Positions 50,125 through 58,431 of a DNA stretch of 64,000 nt are shown piece by piece. A program made the position numbers and the translations under genes. Position 1 is the first letter of the stretch. Each line of letters opens with the position of its first letter. The notes beneath the pieces are model-generated. The model made no database searches. It had not been told where the DNA came from and saw only the letters and a program-made list of their open reading frames with translations. This DNA is from Modestobacter sp. VKM Ac-2982 (lineage in GTDB: Bacteria > Actinomycetota > Actinomycetes > Mycobacteriales > Geodermatophilaceae), in NCBI RefSeq assembly GCF_026967935.1, contig NZ_JAPVBL010000006.1:234051-298050 (forward strand), read 5' to 3'.

Positions 50125-51111
50125 TCAGCTGACCCGGAGGACGTCGGCCACGGGGCGCCGGCCGGTGGTCACCTGCTCGCCCGACGGGCGGCCCAGTCGC
50201 AGCATCATCTGCGGGTGGCCGACCAGGTCGAGCCGGGCGGTCAGCCGGTTGCGTACCCAGCCCTGGTCCAGCGCCTGGGTCAACGGTGAGGCCGCCAGCC
50301 CGGCGTCGGTGATCGACAGCAGCAGCCGGCCCAGTGCCGTTCCGGCCAGCAGCCAGGCGGCACGGTCGTCGGCCGCGGTGCCCAGCAGCACGACGGAGGG
50401 GTGCTCGACCGGGGGTGGCGGGTCGTCGTCGGCCGGCGTCGCCGGGGCGTCGTGCGGTCCGCCGCCACCGGCGAAGTCGCGGACCGGGGCGTTCGTCGCG
50501 CGGCCCTCCCTGGGCAGCGCTGCGACCGGCACGCCGTCCGGTGCGTCCGGGTCGGCGCGGGTCCACGCCTGCAGCTCGGCCAGGTAGGCCGGGTCGCGCA
50601 GTTCCTGCTGCTCGCCCTGGTCGAGCAGGACGGCGACCGCCGTCTCCTCCTCCACCCGGGTGATCGGCTTGAGCCACACGCCGTCCTGGCCGGCCTCGGC
50701 CTGCAGCTGGTCGACCAACCCGGCCGGCAGCGGCTCGGCGAGGAACGGCGCGCGGTCGGTGTGCCGGGACTGGATCGCCGCAGCCAGCCGGACGTCGGAG
50801 GCGCTGGGCTCGGCCTGCCCCACCACCCGCACGGTGGCGAGGTGCTCGGGATCGGCCGGATCAGGCAGCAGGTCGAGCTCGGTGGTGAAGCCGGAGGCAC
50901 GCAGCGCCACCACCGCGAACTGCACGGCCACCCCGCAGCTGAGCACCTGCTGGCGGCCGGTGGGGTCGACCGCCGGCAGGGCCCGCGAGGTGTCGCGCCG
51001 CACCTCCAGCCGGTCGCCGGAGGCGGTGAACGTCCAGGGCTGGGTGTTGTGGATCGACGGTGCCCGCACCGCCTGCTCCACGACCTGGGTCCACTGCGCC
51101 TGGTCCGGCAT
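50125..51111 (-). CDS. Acg-family nitroreductase-like FMN-binding protein
   Basis: The product is 328 residues from the ATG at 51111 with AGGAGA upstream. APSIHNTQPWTFTASGDRLE near residue 17, QQVLSCGVAVQFAVVALRA and SRHTDRAPF identify the Acg group: two nitroreductase halves fused in one chain, first known from the hypoxia-induced mycobacterial acg gene. Acg-type proteins bind FMN but their lid may block catalysis, and sequestration of flavin has been proposed. Its end GHPQMMLRLGRPSGEQVTTGR fits the family. It lies beside a stress-signalling operon but 81 bases downstream of the Acg start a separate stop intervenes, so linkage is uncertain. Confidence 0.87.
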   Translation of the reverse strand: MPDQAQWTQVVEQAVRAPSIHNTQPWTFTASGDRLEVRRDTSRALPAVDPTGRQQVLSCGVAVQFAVVALRASGFTTELDLLPDPADPEHLATVRVVGQAEPSASDVRLAAAIQSRHTDRAPFLAEPLPAGLVDQLQAEAGQDGVWLKPITRVEEETAVAVLLDQGEQQELRDPAYLAELQAWTRADPDAPDGVPVAALPREGRATNAPVRDFAGGGGPHDAPATPADDDPPPPVEHPSVVLLGTAADDRAAWLLAGTALGRLLLSITDAGLAASPLTQALDQGWVRNRLTARLDLVGHPQMMLRLGRPSGEQVTTGRRPVADVLRVS

Positions 51112-51192
51112 GTCGGTCTCCTGTCGCCCTCGGGTGCGTCTCCCCCAGCCTCCCCGGGAACGAGCCGCAGGGCAGGGGCCGAAGGTCCCGGG

Positions 51193-53481
51193 TCAGGAGT
51201 CCCGGGTGAGCGCCAGCAGCGCGATGTCGTCGGCGCGGTGCGGGCCGGTCAGCTCCGCCAGCAACCGGTCGCAGAGCTCGTCGGCGCCCGCGGCCGCCCA
51301 GCGCTCGGCCGCCGCCCGCAGCCGGGCCAGACCGCTGTCCAGGTCACTGGTGCGGCTCTCCACCAGACCGTCGGTGAACAGCAGCAGCGTGGCGCCCGCC
51401 GGCACCTCCCCGCTCCACTCGACGGCCGGTGCCGGCGGCGCCCCGAGCATCCGGCTGGGCACCACCGGCAGGTACTCCGCTCGCCCGTCGACGATGAGCA
51501 GCGGCGGCGGGTGGCCGGCCGAGGCGACGTGCAGCAGGCCGGAGGGCAGGTCGAGGGTGGCGAAGAGGGCCGTGGCCATCCGCTGCAGGCCGAGCAACGG
51601 CCAGCTGGCCTGCAACCGGTCGATGACGGCGGACGGCGCGGGCGCCTCCACCAGCAGCGCCCGGTACACGCTGCGCAGCTGGCCCATCGTCGCCGCCGCG
51701 GTGATGTCGTGGCCGACCACGTCGCCGACGGCGATCGCCACGTGCTCGCCGGGCAGCGTCGCGACGTCGTAGAAGTCGCCACCGATCTCCACACCGGAGG
51801 TGGCGGCCAGGTAGCGCACGGCGACGGTCATCCCCGGCACCGCGGGCGGGTGCGGCGGCAGCAGGGTGGCCTGCAGCGTGTGCGAGGTGCGCGACTCCAG
51901 CTCGTACCGCTGCGCCTTGCTGAGCACCAGGGCGACCTGGTGCGCCAACTGCTCGACCACCTCGACGTCGGCGGCGGTGAACGGGCCGCGGTGCCGGTCG
52001 GCGCTCAGCGTGAGCGCGCCCAGCGACCGCCCGTCGGCGATCAGCGGGACGCTGACGATGCTGGCCAGCTCGAGCGCACGCACCGCCGCCAGTTCCCGGG
52101 GGTCGCGGACCACCGAGGCGAGCCAGGCGTCGTCGGGTGCGGTGAACCACTGGGTGCGGCCCTCGGCCAGCGCCCGGCGGGCGGGATGGGGCAGCTCCCG
52201 CGCCGGCGGCGCCCACTCGAGCAGGGTGTCGACCAGGTGCTGGCGGTCCGGGTCGCCGTGCCGGGCGACCACCCGACGGGCCCCGTGCTCGGTGACCAGG
52301 TCCAGCATGCACACGTCGGCCAGCCGCGGGACGGCCAGCTCTGCCAGCCGGTCCACCGTCTCGCCCACCCCGGCCGCGCCGGCCATCAGCCGGGCCGCGT
52401 CGAGGAGGAAGGCGGAGCGCGCGGCCTGGCGGGTGGTCTCCTCGTGCAGCCGAGCGCGTTCCAGCGCCTGCCCGGCCTGCCGGCCCAGCGTCCAGAGCAG
52501 GTCGACGTCGCCGTCGGACAGCGCACCGGCCCGGGGCTCGTCCAGGTCGATCAGGTCGTCGGTCGAGCTGCCCAGACCGAGCAGCAGCACGCCCAGGCGC
52601 CGGGTGTCGGCGGACACCGGGACGACGGCGAGCGCGTTGAGGCCCGCCTCCTCCAGCGCGGTGGCGAGCTCGGGCCGCCGGCCGTGCAGCCGCTCGTCGG
52701 GGACGACCACCCGCAGCCCCTCGGCCAGCTCCAGGGCGATCCGCCCGTCGGCCGCCGTGGCCAGCTGGTCCAGCAACGCGGCCGGCAGCCCGTCGCACCG
52801 GGCCACGACGAGCTCCGACCGGGTCCCGGCGTCGGCGGCGCTGCCGTCCGTGACGACCGGGCCGCCGGTGACCAGCAGCAGCGCGGCCCCGCGGCTGCGC
52901 AGCGCCGTCCGCGCCTGCTGCACGACGACCGAGGCCACGTCGGCCACCGACGTCGCGCCGGCCAGCTCGACGACGACCTGCTGCAGCGTCCGGGACCGGG
53001 CCTCGGAGAGCTCCGCGGCCCGGTGCGCAGTGAGGATCTCCCGCTCGTAGCGCCGCCGGGCGGTGGCCTCGAACAGGGTCGCGCGGACCATCAGCGGCCG
53101 GCCCTCGGGGTCCCGCAGCTCGACCGCGTTGACCAGGCAGGGCAGCACCGAGCCGTCCTCCCGGACGACGTCCAGCGCGACCTCGCGGACCGCGCCCTGC
53201 ATCCGCAGCAGCGGTGCCAGGTGGGTGTCGTGGAAGACCTGCCCGCCGACGCTGAGCAGGTCGCGCAGCCGGGTGCGCAGCACCCGCTCGGCGGGGCGGC
53301 CCAGCCAGGTGCAGAGGGTGCGGTTGACCTTGACGATCGTCCCGTCCGGGAGCGTCGACAGGTAGCCGCAGGGCGCGTTCTCGTACAGGTCGGCCGGGTC
53401 GTCCTCGAGCAACTGGTCCAGCCGGGCCCGGTTGTCCTCCCCGCGGCGCCGGTCGAAGTCGGCCATGCGGGGCGCCGTCAC
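51193..53481 (-). CDS. PAS-GAF-GAF-SpoIIE/PP2C phosphatase (RsbP-like)
   Basis: The product is 762 residues from a GTG at 53481 that overlaps the hydrolase stop (GTGA); an ATG at 53466 is possible. The PAS domain covers about residues 28-140 (LYENAPCGYLSTLPDGTIVK). Two GAF-like domains follow, at about 165-350 and 365-520. The C-terminal SpoIIE/PP2C phosphatase (about 540-760) keeps its metal Asp residues: GVEIGGDFYDV, VAIAVGDVVGHD, LLLFTDGLVESR and RADDIALLAL. Such phosphatases dephosphorylate anti-anti-sigma (STAS) proteins to release a sigma factor. The gene directly upstream is RsbQ-like, as in the Bacillus RsbQ-RsbP pair. A STAS gene lies at 59413-59760. Confidence 0.92.
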   Translation of the reverse strand: MTAPRMADFDRRRGEDNRARLDQLLEDDPADLYENAPCGYLSTLPDGTIVKVNRTLCTWLGRPAERVLRTRLRDLLSVGGQVFHDTHLAPLLRMQGAVREVALDVVREDGSVLPCLVNAVELRDPEGRPLMVRATLFEATARRRYEREILTAHRAAELSEARSRTLQQVVVELAGATSVADVASVVVQQARTALRSRGAALLLVTGGPVVTDGSAADAGTRSELVVARCDGLPAALLDQLATAADGRIALELAEGLRVVVPDERLHGRRPELATALEEAGLNALAVVPVSADTRRLGVLLLGLGSSTDDLIDLDEPRAGALSDGDVDLLWTLGRQAGQALERARLHEETTRQAARSAFLLDAARLMAGAAGVGETVDRLAELAVPRLADVCMLDLVTEHGARRVVARHGDPDRQHLVDTLLEWAPPARELPHPARRALAEGRTQWFTAPDDAWLASVVRDPRELAAVRALELASIVSVPLIADGRSLGALTLSADRHRGPFTAADVEVVEQLAHQVALVLSKAQRYELESRTSHTLQATLLPPHPPAVPGMTVAVRYLAATSGVEIGGDFYDVATLPGEHVAIAVGDVVGHDITAAATMGQLRSVYRALLVEAPAPSAVIDRLQASWPLLGLQRMATALFATLDLPSGLLHVASAGHPPPLLIVDGRAEYLPVVPSRMLGAPPAPAVEWSGEVPAGATLLLFTDGLVESRTSDLDSGLARLRAAAERWAAAGADELCDRLLAELTGPHRADDIALLALTRDS

Positions 53482-54269
53482 GACCACGCCCGGATGGCGG
53501 CCGTGGTCTCCTCGGGTTCGCTCAGGTGCGGGCAGTGCCCGGTGGCGGTCAGCTGGGTGAAGGTCGAGCCGGCGATGTGCTCGTGCACGTACCGACCGGC
53601 CGTCTCCGGCGCGATCACGTCCTCCGCACACTGCAGCACCAGGGTGGGCACGTCGACGCCGGGCAGGTCGGCCCGGTTGTCGGAGAGGAAGGAGACCCGG
53701 GCGAACTGCCGAGCCACGTCGGGGTCGGTGCGGCAGAAGCTGTTGGTCAGCTCGGCAGCCAGCTCGGGCCGGTCCGGGTTGCCCATGATCACCGGCGCCA
53801 TCGCGGTCGACCAGCCCAGGTGGTTGGCGTCCAGGTTGTCCAGCAGGTCCTTGACCTGGGCGCGGGAGAAGCCCCCGACGTAGTCCCCGTCGTCGACGTA
53901 CCGGGCGCTGGGGCCGACCATGACCATCGCCCCGAACAGCTCGGGGGCCTGGGCGTGCGCGAGCACCCCGATCATGGCGCTGACCGAGTGCCCGACGAAG
54001 ACGGCGTCAGTCAGCTCCAGGTCGCGCATGACGTCGACGACGTCCGCGGCGTAGCCACGCAGGGAGTTGTACTTCACCGGGTCGTAGGCCGAGAGGTCGG
54101 AGCGGCCGAAGCCCACGTGGTCGAAGGTCACCACCTGGTGGTCCACCTCGAAGTCGGGGGTGATGAACCGCCACATGTTCTGGTCGCACCCGTAGCCGTG
54201 CGCGAACACCATCGGCCGCCCACCGGGCCGGCCGCTCACACGGACGTCGTGCCGCGTGCGGACGCTCAT
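53478..54269 (-). CDS. RsbQ-like alpha/beta hydrolase
   Basis: The product is 263 residues from the ATG at 54269. The chain matches RsbQ closely in layout: FAHGYGCDQNMWRFI near residue 23, VTFDHVGFGRSD near 48, nucleophile Ser95 in VGHSVSAMIGVLA, an Asp in LQCAEDVIAPE near 217, and the catalytic His in TATGHCPHLSEPEE near 245. In Bacillus subtilis RsbQ is required, with its phosphatase partner RsbP, for energy-stress activation of sigma B, perhaps by producing a small hydrophobic ligand for the PAS domain. RsbQ also belongs to the same family as the plant receptors KAI2 and D14. The downstream phosphatase overlaps this gene. Confidence 0.9.
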   Translation of the reverse strand: MSVRTRHDVRVSGRPGGRPMVFAHGYGCDQNMWRFITPDFEVDHQVVTFDHVGFGRSDLSAYDPVKYNSLRGYAADVVDVMRDLELTDAVFVGHSVSAMIGVLAHAQAPELFGAMVMVGPSARYVDDGDYVGGFSRAQVKDLLDNLDANHLGWSTAMAPVIMGNPDRPELAAELTNSFCRTDPDVARQFARVSFLSDNRADLPGVDVPTLVLQCAEDVIAPETAGRYVHEHIAGSTFTQLTATGHCPHLSEPEETTAAIRAWS

Positions 54270-54321
54270 GCCCACGAACCTACGCGACCGGGGCGTTCCG
54301 GTACCAGCCTGCGCACCCCGG

Positions 54322-55572
54322 TCAGCCGGGCCGGACGGCGGTGAGCACGACCCCGCTGGCCGGTCGCGCCGGGATGCGGCGCAACGAGATCTCCAGGTCC
54401 TGCGGCGGCAGGGTGTACTGCAGCCGGGCCAGCCGGACGGCGAGCGCCGACAGCAGCGCGACGGTGATGTCCTCCCCGGGGCAACGGTGCCCGGTCCGCG
54501 GGTCACCGGCCCCTTGTGGCACCAGCTCCCACGGGCCGATCCGGCGGACGGCGGCTCCGGCGCCCTCCCCGTCAAGGAACCGCTCGGGTCGGAAGGCGTA
54601 CGGCTCCGGGAAGAGCTCGGGGTCGTGGTTCTGCCCGAACAGGTCCAGCAGGACCATCGCCCCGGCGGGCACCGTCTCCCCCTCCCACTCGACCTCACGC
54701 GGCGACCGGCCGCCGATGAACGGGGCGAACGGGTAGTACCGCCGGACCTCGTGGGCCACCGCGGTGGCGAACGCCGGTTCACCGGTGCGCAGCCCCTCCC
54801 GCACGTCCGGCCAGTGGTGCAGGGCGTGCGCCGTGAAACCGACGAACCAGCAGACCGCGACCGTCGGACGGATGACGTTGAGCACCTCCACCGCGGCCAC
54901 CCGCGGCTCCAGCAGCTCCCCGTCGGAGTCGCGGTGGCCGGCGACGACGTCGACCACCGAGCCCGCGGGCACGCTCCGCCGGCCGCTGCGCACCTCCTCG
55001 ACGATCCCGGCCAGCCAGGCCTCGCGCCGCTGGCGGACTCGGCGGGCCCGCCAGTGCCGGGGAGCGCCGGTGGCGAAGCCGTCGACCAGGGTGGTGAGGT
55101 CGCGGGCCAGCGCCGGCAGCTCGTCATCGCTCACCGGCACCGCCGCCCAGTCGCAGACGCCGCGGGTGAGCACCTCGGCGACGGCGTCCATCAGCACGAC
55201 CTGCGGCTGCCCTGCCCAGCGCGGCACGGCGTCGTCCCAGGCCGACGTGACCCGGTCGACCAGGTCGCCGATCCCCTCGCCCATGAGCAGGTGCACGAAC
55301 ATCGCCTTGCGCACCCGGTGCGCCTCGCCGTCGAGGGTGTGCACGGCCCCGTGACCGAACAGCGTGCTGACCACCGGTTCGGGCAGCGCGCCGCTGCGCC
55401 GCACGTTGCGCTCGTCGTAGAGGAAGCGGGCCCCACCGGTCCCCTCGACGCCCAGGGCCGGGCGCGCCATCAACCGGGTGCGCACGCTGTCCCGGCCGAC
55501 GGCGCGGCGCAGGTCGGGCAGCCAGGCGTAACCCCTGGCCAACATCGGGATCGACTGGTCCAACCGGGGCAT
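54322..55572 (-). CDS. CYP152-family cytochrome P450 (fatty-acid peroxygenase type)
   Basis: The product is 416 residues from the ATG at 55572, almost the same length as P450 BS-beta and SP-alpha. The heme Cys is Cys364 in GHRCPGEDI. The I-helix reads VLNVIRPTVAVCWFV; Arg235 and Pro236 replace the usual acid-Thr pair, which is the CYP152 hallmark: Arg binds the fatty-acid carboxylate and allows use of hydrogen peroxide. YYPFAPFIGGRSPRE and DLFGQNHDPELFPEPYAFRP are also typical. Expected products are alpha- or beta-hydroxy fatty acids, or terminal alkenes by decarboxylation. It lies 52 bases upstream of the RsbQ-like gene on the same strand. Confidence 0.92.
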   Translation of the reverse strand: MPRLDQSIPMLARGYAWLPDLRRAVGRDSVRTRLMARPALGVEGTGGARFLYDERNVRRSGALPEPVVSTLFGHGAVHTLDGEAHRVRKAMFVHLLMGEGIGDLVDRVTSAWDDAVPRWAGQPQVVLMDAVAEVLTRGVCDWAAVPVSDDELPALARDLTTLVDGFATGAPRHWRARRVRQRREAWLAGIVEEVRSGRRSVPAGSVVDVVAGHRDSDGELLEPRVAAVEVLNVIRPTVAVCWFVGFTAHALHHWPDVREGLRTGEPAFATAVAHEVRRYYPFAPFIGGRSPREVEWEGETVPAGAMVLLDLFGQNHDPELFPEPYAFRPERFLDGEGAGAAVRRIGPWELVPQGAGDPRTGHRCPGEDITVALLSALAVRLARLQYTLPPQDLEISLRRIPARPASGVVLTAVRPG

Positions 55573-55633
55573 GCGGATCACGGCCGATGACGTGCCCACC
55601 ACGCCGGCTCGGAAACCAGAGGTCAGGGTCCTC

Positions 55634-55664
55634 CTCCGGGGCCACCCTGGTCGTGGCCCCGGAG
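55634..55664 (-). terminator. Perfect 12-bp hairpin terminator
   Basis: CTCCGGGGCCAC (55634-55645) pairs exactly with 55653-55664 around a 7-base loop. It lies 11 bases past the stop of the 240-residue gene and upstream of the P450 gene, so P450 should start a new transcript. Confidence 0.75.
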
Positions 55665-55675
55665 TCGGCGAGCGG

Positions 55676-56398
55676 TCACCAGGGCCCCGCCTCCCTCGCC
55701 GGGACGTCGTCCGGCAGGGGCTCACCCCGGGCGGCCCGGGCGGCGGCGTAGGCCGGGCGCCGGAACCGGGCCATCGGCCCGTCGGCGGCCAACCCCGGCG
55801 GCGCGTGCAGGACGGGGTCGAAGTGCACGGTCGGGTCCGGTGGATCGGTGGGGGTCAGCAGGGTGATGCGGGCGAAGGGCTCAGCCGGACCACGGCCGAT
55901 CGCCGCACAGAGGGCGATCGGCAGCCCGGGGCCGCGGGCGACCAGCCCTGCACGGTCGGACGAGAGCCCCGACCACTCCGGGACGGCGGTCAGCCGCACC
56001 GGGCCGGCGATGCTGCGGAAGGCCATGATCGAGCCGTACCGGCAACCGGCGTCCCGGCGCAGGAGCGGCACCTGGCGGCCCCACGGACCGCTCCCGGTGG
56101 AGGACAACAGCAGGTCCACCGGCTGCGCCCCCGGCAGGCGCACCGCACAGCCGAGCAGGTCGGGCAGCGGTGGGGGCAGGCCCGCACCGCGGGAGAGCCG
56201 GACCAGGACGTCGTCGGCCCCGCGTGCGTGCAACCACGGGACACCGGTCTCCCGGAGCAGCCCCCAGCGCTCCAGCCGCGCGGAGAAGGCCACCCCCCGC
56301 GGGTGCAGCGGCTTCGCCCCGCGGACGCGGGCCAGTGCCGCGAACGGGACGGCGACCGCCCGGCCGGCGACCTCGGCGACCTCGGCGACGTGGACCAT
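55676..56398 (-). CDS. Conserved protein of unknown function (catalase-related fold possible)
   Basis: The product is 240 residues from the ATG at 56398. The sequence KPLHPRGVAFSARLERWG, TGVPWLHARGADDVLVRLSR and PVDLLLSSTGSGPWGRQVPL with a late FDPVLHAPPGL matches a family common in actinobacteria, often labelled phosphodiesterase without evidence. VLVRLSRGAGLPPPLPD recalls the heme-binding region of catalase-like proteins, but no heme ligand is secure. No signal peptide or membrane helix is seen. I do not assign a function. Confidence 0.7.
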   Translation of the reverse strand: MVHVAEVAEVAGRAVAVPFAALARVRGAKPLHPRGVAFSARLERWGLLRETGVPWLHARGADDVLVRLSRGAGLPPPLPDLLGCAVRLPGAQPVDLLLSSTGSGPWGRQVPLLRRDAGCRYGSIMAFRSIAGPVRLTAVPEWSGLSSDRAGLVARGPGLPIALCAAIGRGPAEPFARITLLTPTDPPDPTVHFDPVLHAPPGLAADGPMARFRRPAYAAARAARGEPLPDDVPAREAGPW

Positions 56399-56493
56399 GC
56401 CGAGCGGGTTACCACCAGGCCGGTGGCCTCACGCCTGGATTCGGGGCCCCTCCGGACCGGCGCCCCGTTGCGCGCGGCCGTGGGTGGTGCTGA

Positions 56494-56595
56494 TCAGTGC
56501 CGGGTGGTGCCGCAGTCCGTGCAGCGCTTGCGGGCGCTGGCGTTCTTGCGCCGGCAGTTCTCGCACGTCCAGACCGTGCGTTCGATCGTGCGCAT
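56494..56595 (-). CDS. 33-residue zinc-ribbon microprotein
   Basis: The reading from the ATG at 56595 to the TGA at 56494 gives 33 residues starting MRTIERTVWTCENCRRK and ending RCTDCGTTRH. Two CxxC pairs, CENC and CTDC, spaced 12 residues apart, form a complete rubredoxin-like zinc knuckle. A good ribosome site, GAGAGGAA, lies 7 bases upstream. The chain is strongly basic, so RNA, DNA or ribosome binding is plausible. The coding pattern and the site support a real gene despite its length. The partner is unknown. Confidence 0.7.
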   Translation of the reverse strand: MRTIERTVWTCENCRRKNASARKRCTDCGTTRH

Positions 56596-56635
56596 GTCCC
56601 GTTCCTCTCGACCGGCCGGTGTCCCCGGCCTCCCC

Positions 56636-56668
56636 CTGTGGTGGACCAGGGGTCTCCCGCCACCACAG
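56636..56668 (-). terminator. Hairpin between DUF-like membrane gene and zinc-ribbon gene
   Basis: CTGTGGTGG (56636-56644) pairs exactly with CCACCACAG (56660-56668) around a 15-base loop. It lies upstream of the zinc-ribbon gene and downstream of the membrane protein gene on the same strand. Confidence 0.5.
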
Positions 56669-56755
56669 ATTCGACGCTAGGTCGCCCTGGTGACGGGCAG
56701 ATGTCCGGCGCGAGACGACTGGGCGGCGGGCGGTCGGGCGGCGGGACGGGGGTGC

Positions 56756-57397
56756 TCAGCCGCCGGAACCGCAGCCGCCGGCACCGCATGCGCAACCACC
56801 GCAACCGGCTGCCGGAGCCGGCGCGGGCCGGCGGGCGATCCGGGCCATGCCGACGGCACCGGCCAGGTTGGCCAGGCCGAGGGTCACGACCGCGGCGGCG
56901 GCGAGGACACGCGCCGTGGCCAGCAGGGCGTCGACGCCGCCGAGCACGGCGACCGCCACCGCAGCGGCCACGACCAGCACGGCACCGGCCAGGGCCAGCG
57001 GACGGCGGTCGGTGGCGGCGACGGCCAGGGCCGGCAGCGCGACCACGCCGGCGGCGACGAAAAGCCACCCGGTCGCCGTCGCCGACAGCAGGGCCAGGCC
57101 GATGGCCAGGGCGCCGAGCCAGACGCCTCCGGCGCCGACCAGGGCAGCCGTGCGCTGCACGGTGCCGGCGCGGGCACCGCGCAGCAGCGCCACCCCCCGG
57201 ACGACGCCGAACAGGCCGATCGCGCCGAGCAGCACCCGCGGGCCGACGCCGGACCAGGTCAGTGCCAGGACCCCCAGGGCGAGCAGTGCGGCGCCCAGCA
57301 CCGCCATCCGCGGCCAGGTGGACCGGGCCTGCTCCGGGGTGGGCGGGGTGATCGGGGAGCTCCCGGCCTGCCGGCCGGCGGTCACGGCGTTCGTCAC
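56756..57397 (-). CDS. Multi-helix membrane protein with Cys/Gly-rich C-terminus
   Basis: The product is 213 residues from a GTG at 57397, with GAGGGA about 10 bases upstream. About six hydrophobic helices run from residue 35 to 190 (MAVLGAALLALGVLALTW, GWLFVAAGVVALPALAVAA). The last 16 residues are CGGCACGAGGCGSGG-like, with four Cys that could bind metal or form disulfides. The fold resembles the generic DUF308-like small membrane proteins but I do not recognise a named family. It is divergent from the first DUF1206 gene. Confidence 0.7.
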   Translation of the reverse strand: MTNAVTAGRQAGSSPITPPTPEQARSTWPRMAVLGAALLALGVLALTWSGVGPRVLLGAIGLFGVVRGVALLRGARAGTVQRTAALVGAGGVWLGALAIGLALLSATATGWLFVAAGVVALPALAVAATDRRPLALAGAVLVVAAAVAVAVLGGVDALLATARVLAAAAVVTLGLANLAGAVGMARIARRPAPAPAAGCGGCACGAGGCGSGG

Positions 57398-57557
57398 GTC
57401 GTCAGTGTCCCTCACCGACCGGGATCCGTCCCGTACGGACCGGCACCGCCACCGTGCCCGCGCGCGCTCCCCCGGCGGCGGGCCTCCTGCTGTGCCACGC
57501 TGATCGCCGCTTGCGGCAGGCGATCGCCGAGCACACGGCGACACAGGAGGAACGGTC

Positions 57558-58397
57558 ATGGGCACCTCGGGAACCGCGGCGAGAGCCGACCAGGCAGGCA
57601 ACAGCGACGCCCTGGAGCACCTGGCGCGGGTCGGGCTGATCGCCTACGGCGTCGTCCACCTGCTGCTGGCCTGGCTGTCGCTGCAGCTGGCCTGGGGTGG
57701 TGGTGGCGGCGGCTCGGCCGACCAGTCGGGCGCGATGTCCACCCTGGCTGCGCAGCCGTTCGGGAAGGCGCTGCTGTGGGTCCTGGCCCTGGGCCTGCTC
57801 GCGTTGGCCGTCTGGCAGCTGGCCGAGGTGCTGCGCCACCGGCACGGCCTGCAGGCCTCGGGCGATGCGCGGAAGGACGCGCTCGCCACCATCGCCAAGG
57901 CGCTCGCCAAGACCGTCATCTACCTGGTCCTGGCCTACACCGCGATCCGGTTCGCCACCGGAGGTGGGCAGTCCAGCTCGGGGCAGGAGGAGCAGGCGGT
58001 CGCCGGCGTCCTCGGCTGGCCCGGCGGCCGCTACCTGGTCGGGGCGGCGGCGCTCGCGCTGATCGGGGTGGGCGCCTACCTGGTGCACAAGGGCCTCACC
58101 AAGAAGTTCCTCAAGGAGATCGACACCGCAGACGCCTCGGCGACCCAGCGCCGGCTGATCCAGCGGCTGGGTCAGGTGGGCTACCCGGCGAAGGGGGTCG
58201 CCCTGGCGGTCGTCGGTGGCCTCCTCGGCTGGTCGGCGATCACCTTCGACTCCGACAAGGCCGGCGGCCTCGACGACGCGATGCAGACCATCCTGTCGGC
58301 GCCGTTCGGTCAGGCCCTGCTGACGCTGGTCGCCCTCGGCATCGCCGCGTTCGGCGTCTTCTGCCTGTTCCGCGCCCGGTTCCCCGAGCGCACCTGA
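57558..58397 (+). CDS. DUF1206 membrane protein, copy 1
   Basis: The product is 279 residues from the ATG at 57558 with AGGAGGAAC upstream. It shows the DUF1206 pattern of three repeated two-helix units: LEHLARVGLIAYGVVHLLLA near residue 20, KTVIYLVLAYTAIRF near 117, and LGQVGYPAKGVALAVVGGLL near 205. Each unit begins with a short amphipathic stretch and a Gly-Tyr/Ala turn. Function is unknown; the protein should be integral in the cytoplasmic membrane. A second copy follows after 34 bases. Confidence 0.9.
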   Translation: MGTSGTAARADQAGNSDALEHLARVGLIAYGVVHLLLAWLSLQLAWGGGGGGSADQSGAMSTLAAQPFGKALLWVLALGLLALAVWQLAEVLRHRHGLQASGDARKDALATIAKALAKTVIYLVLAYTAIRFATGGGQSSSGQEEQAVAGVLGWPGGRYLVGAAALALIGVGAYLVHKGLTKKFLKEIDTADASATQRRLIQRLGQVGYPAKGVALAVVGGLLGWSAITFDSDKAGGLDDAMQTILSAPFGQALLTLVALGIAAFGVFCLFRARFPERT

Positions 58398-58431
58398 CCG
58401 GCGCGGAGCGGGCTGCTCGGGCAGCATCCCC

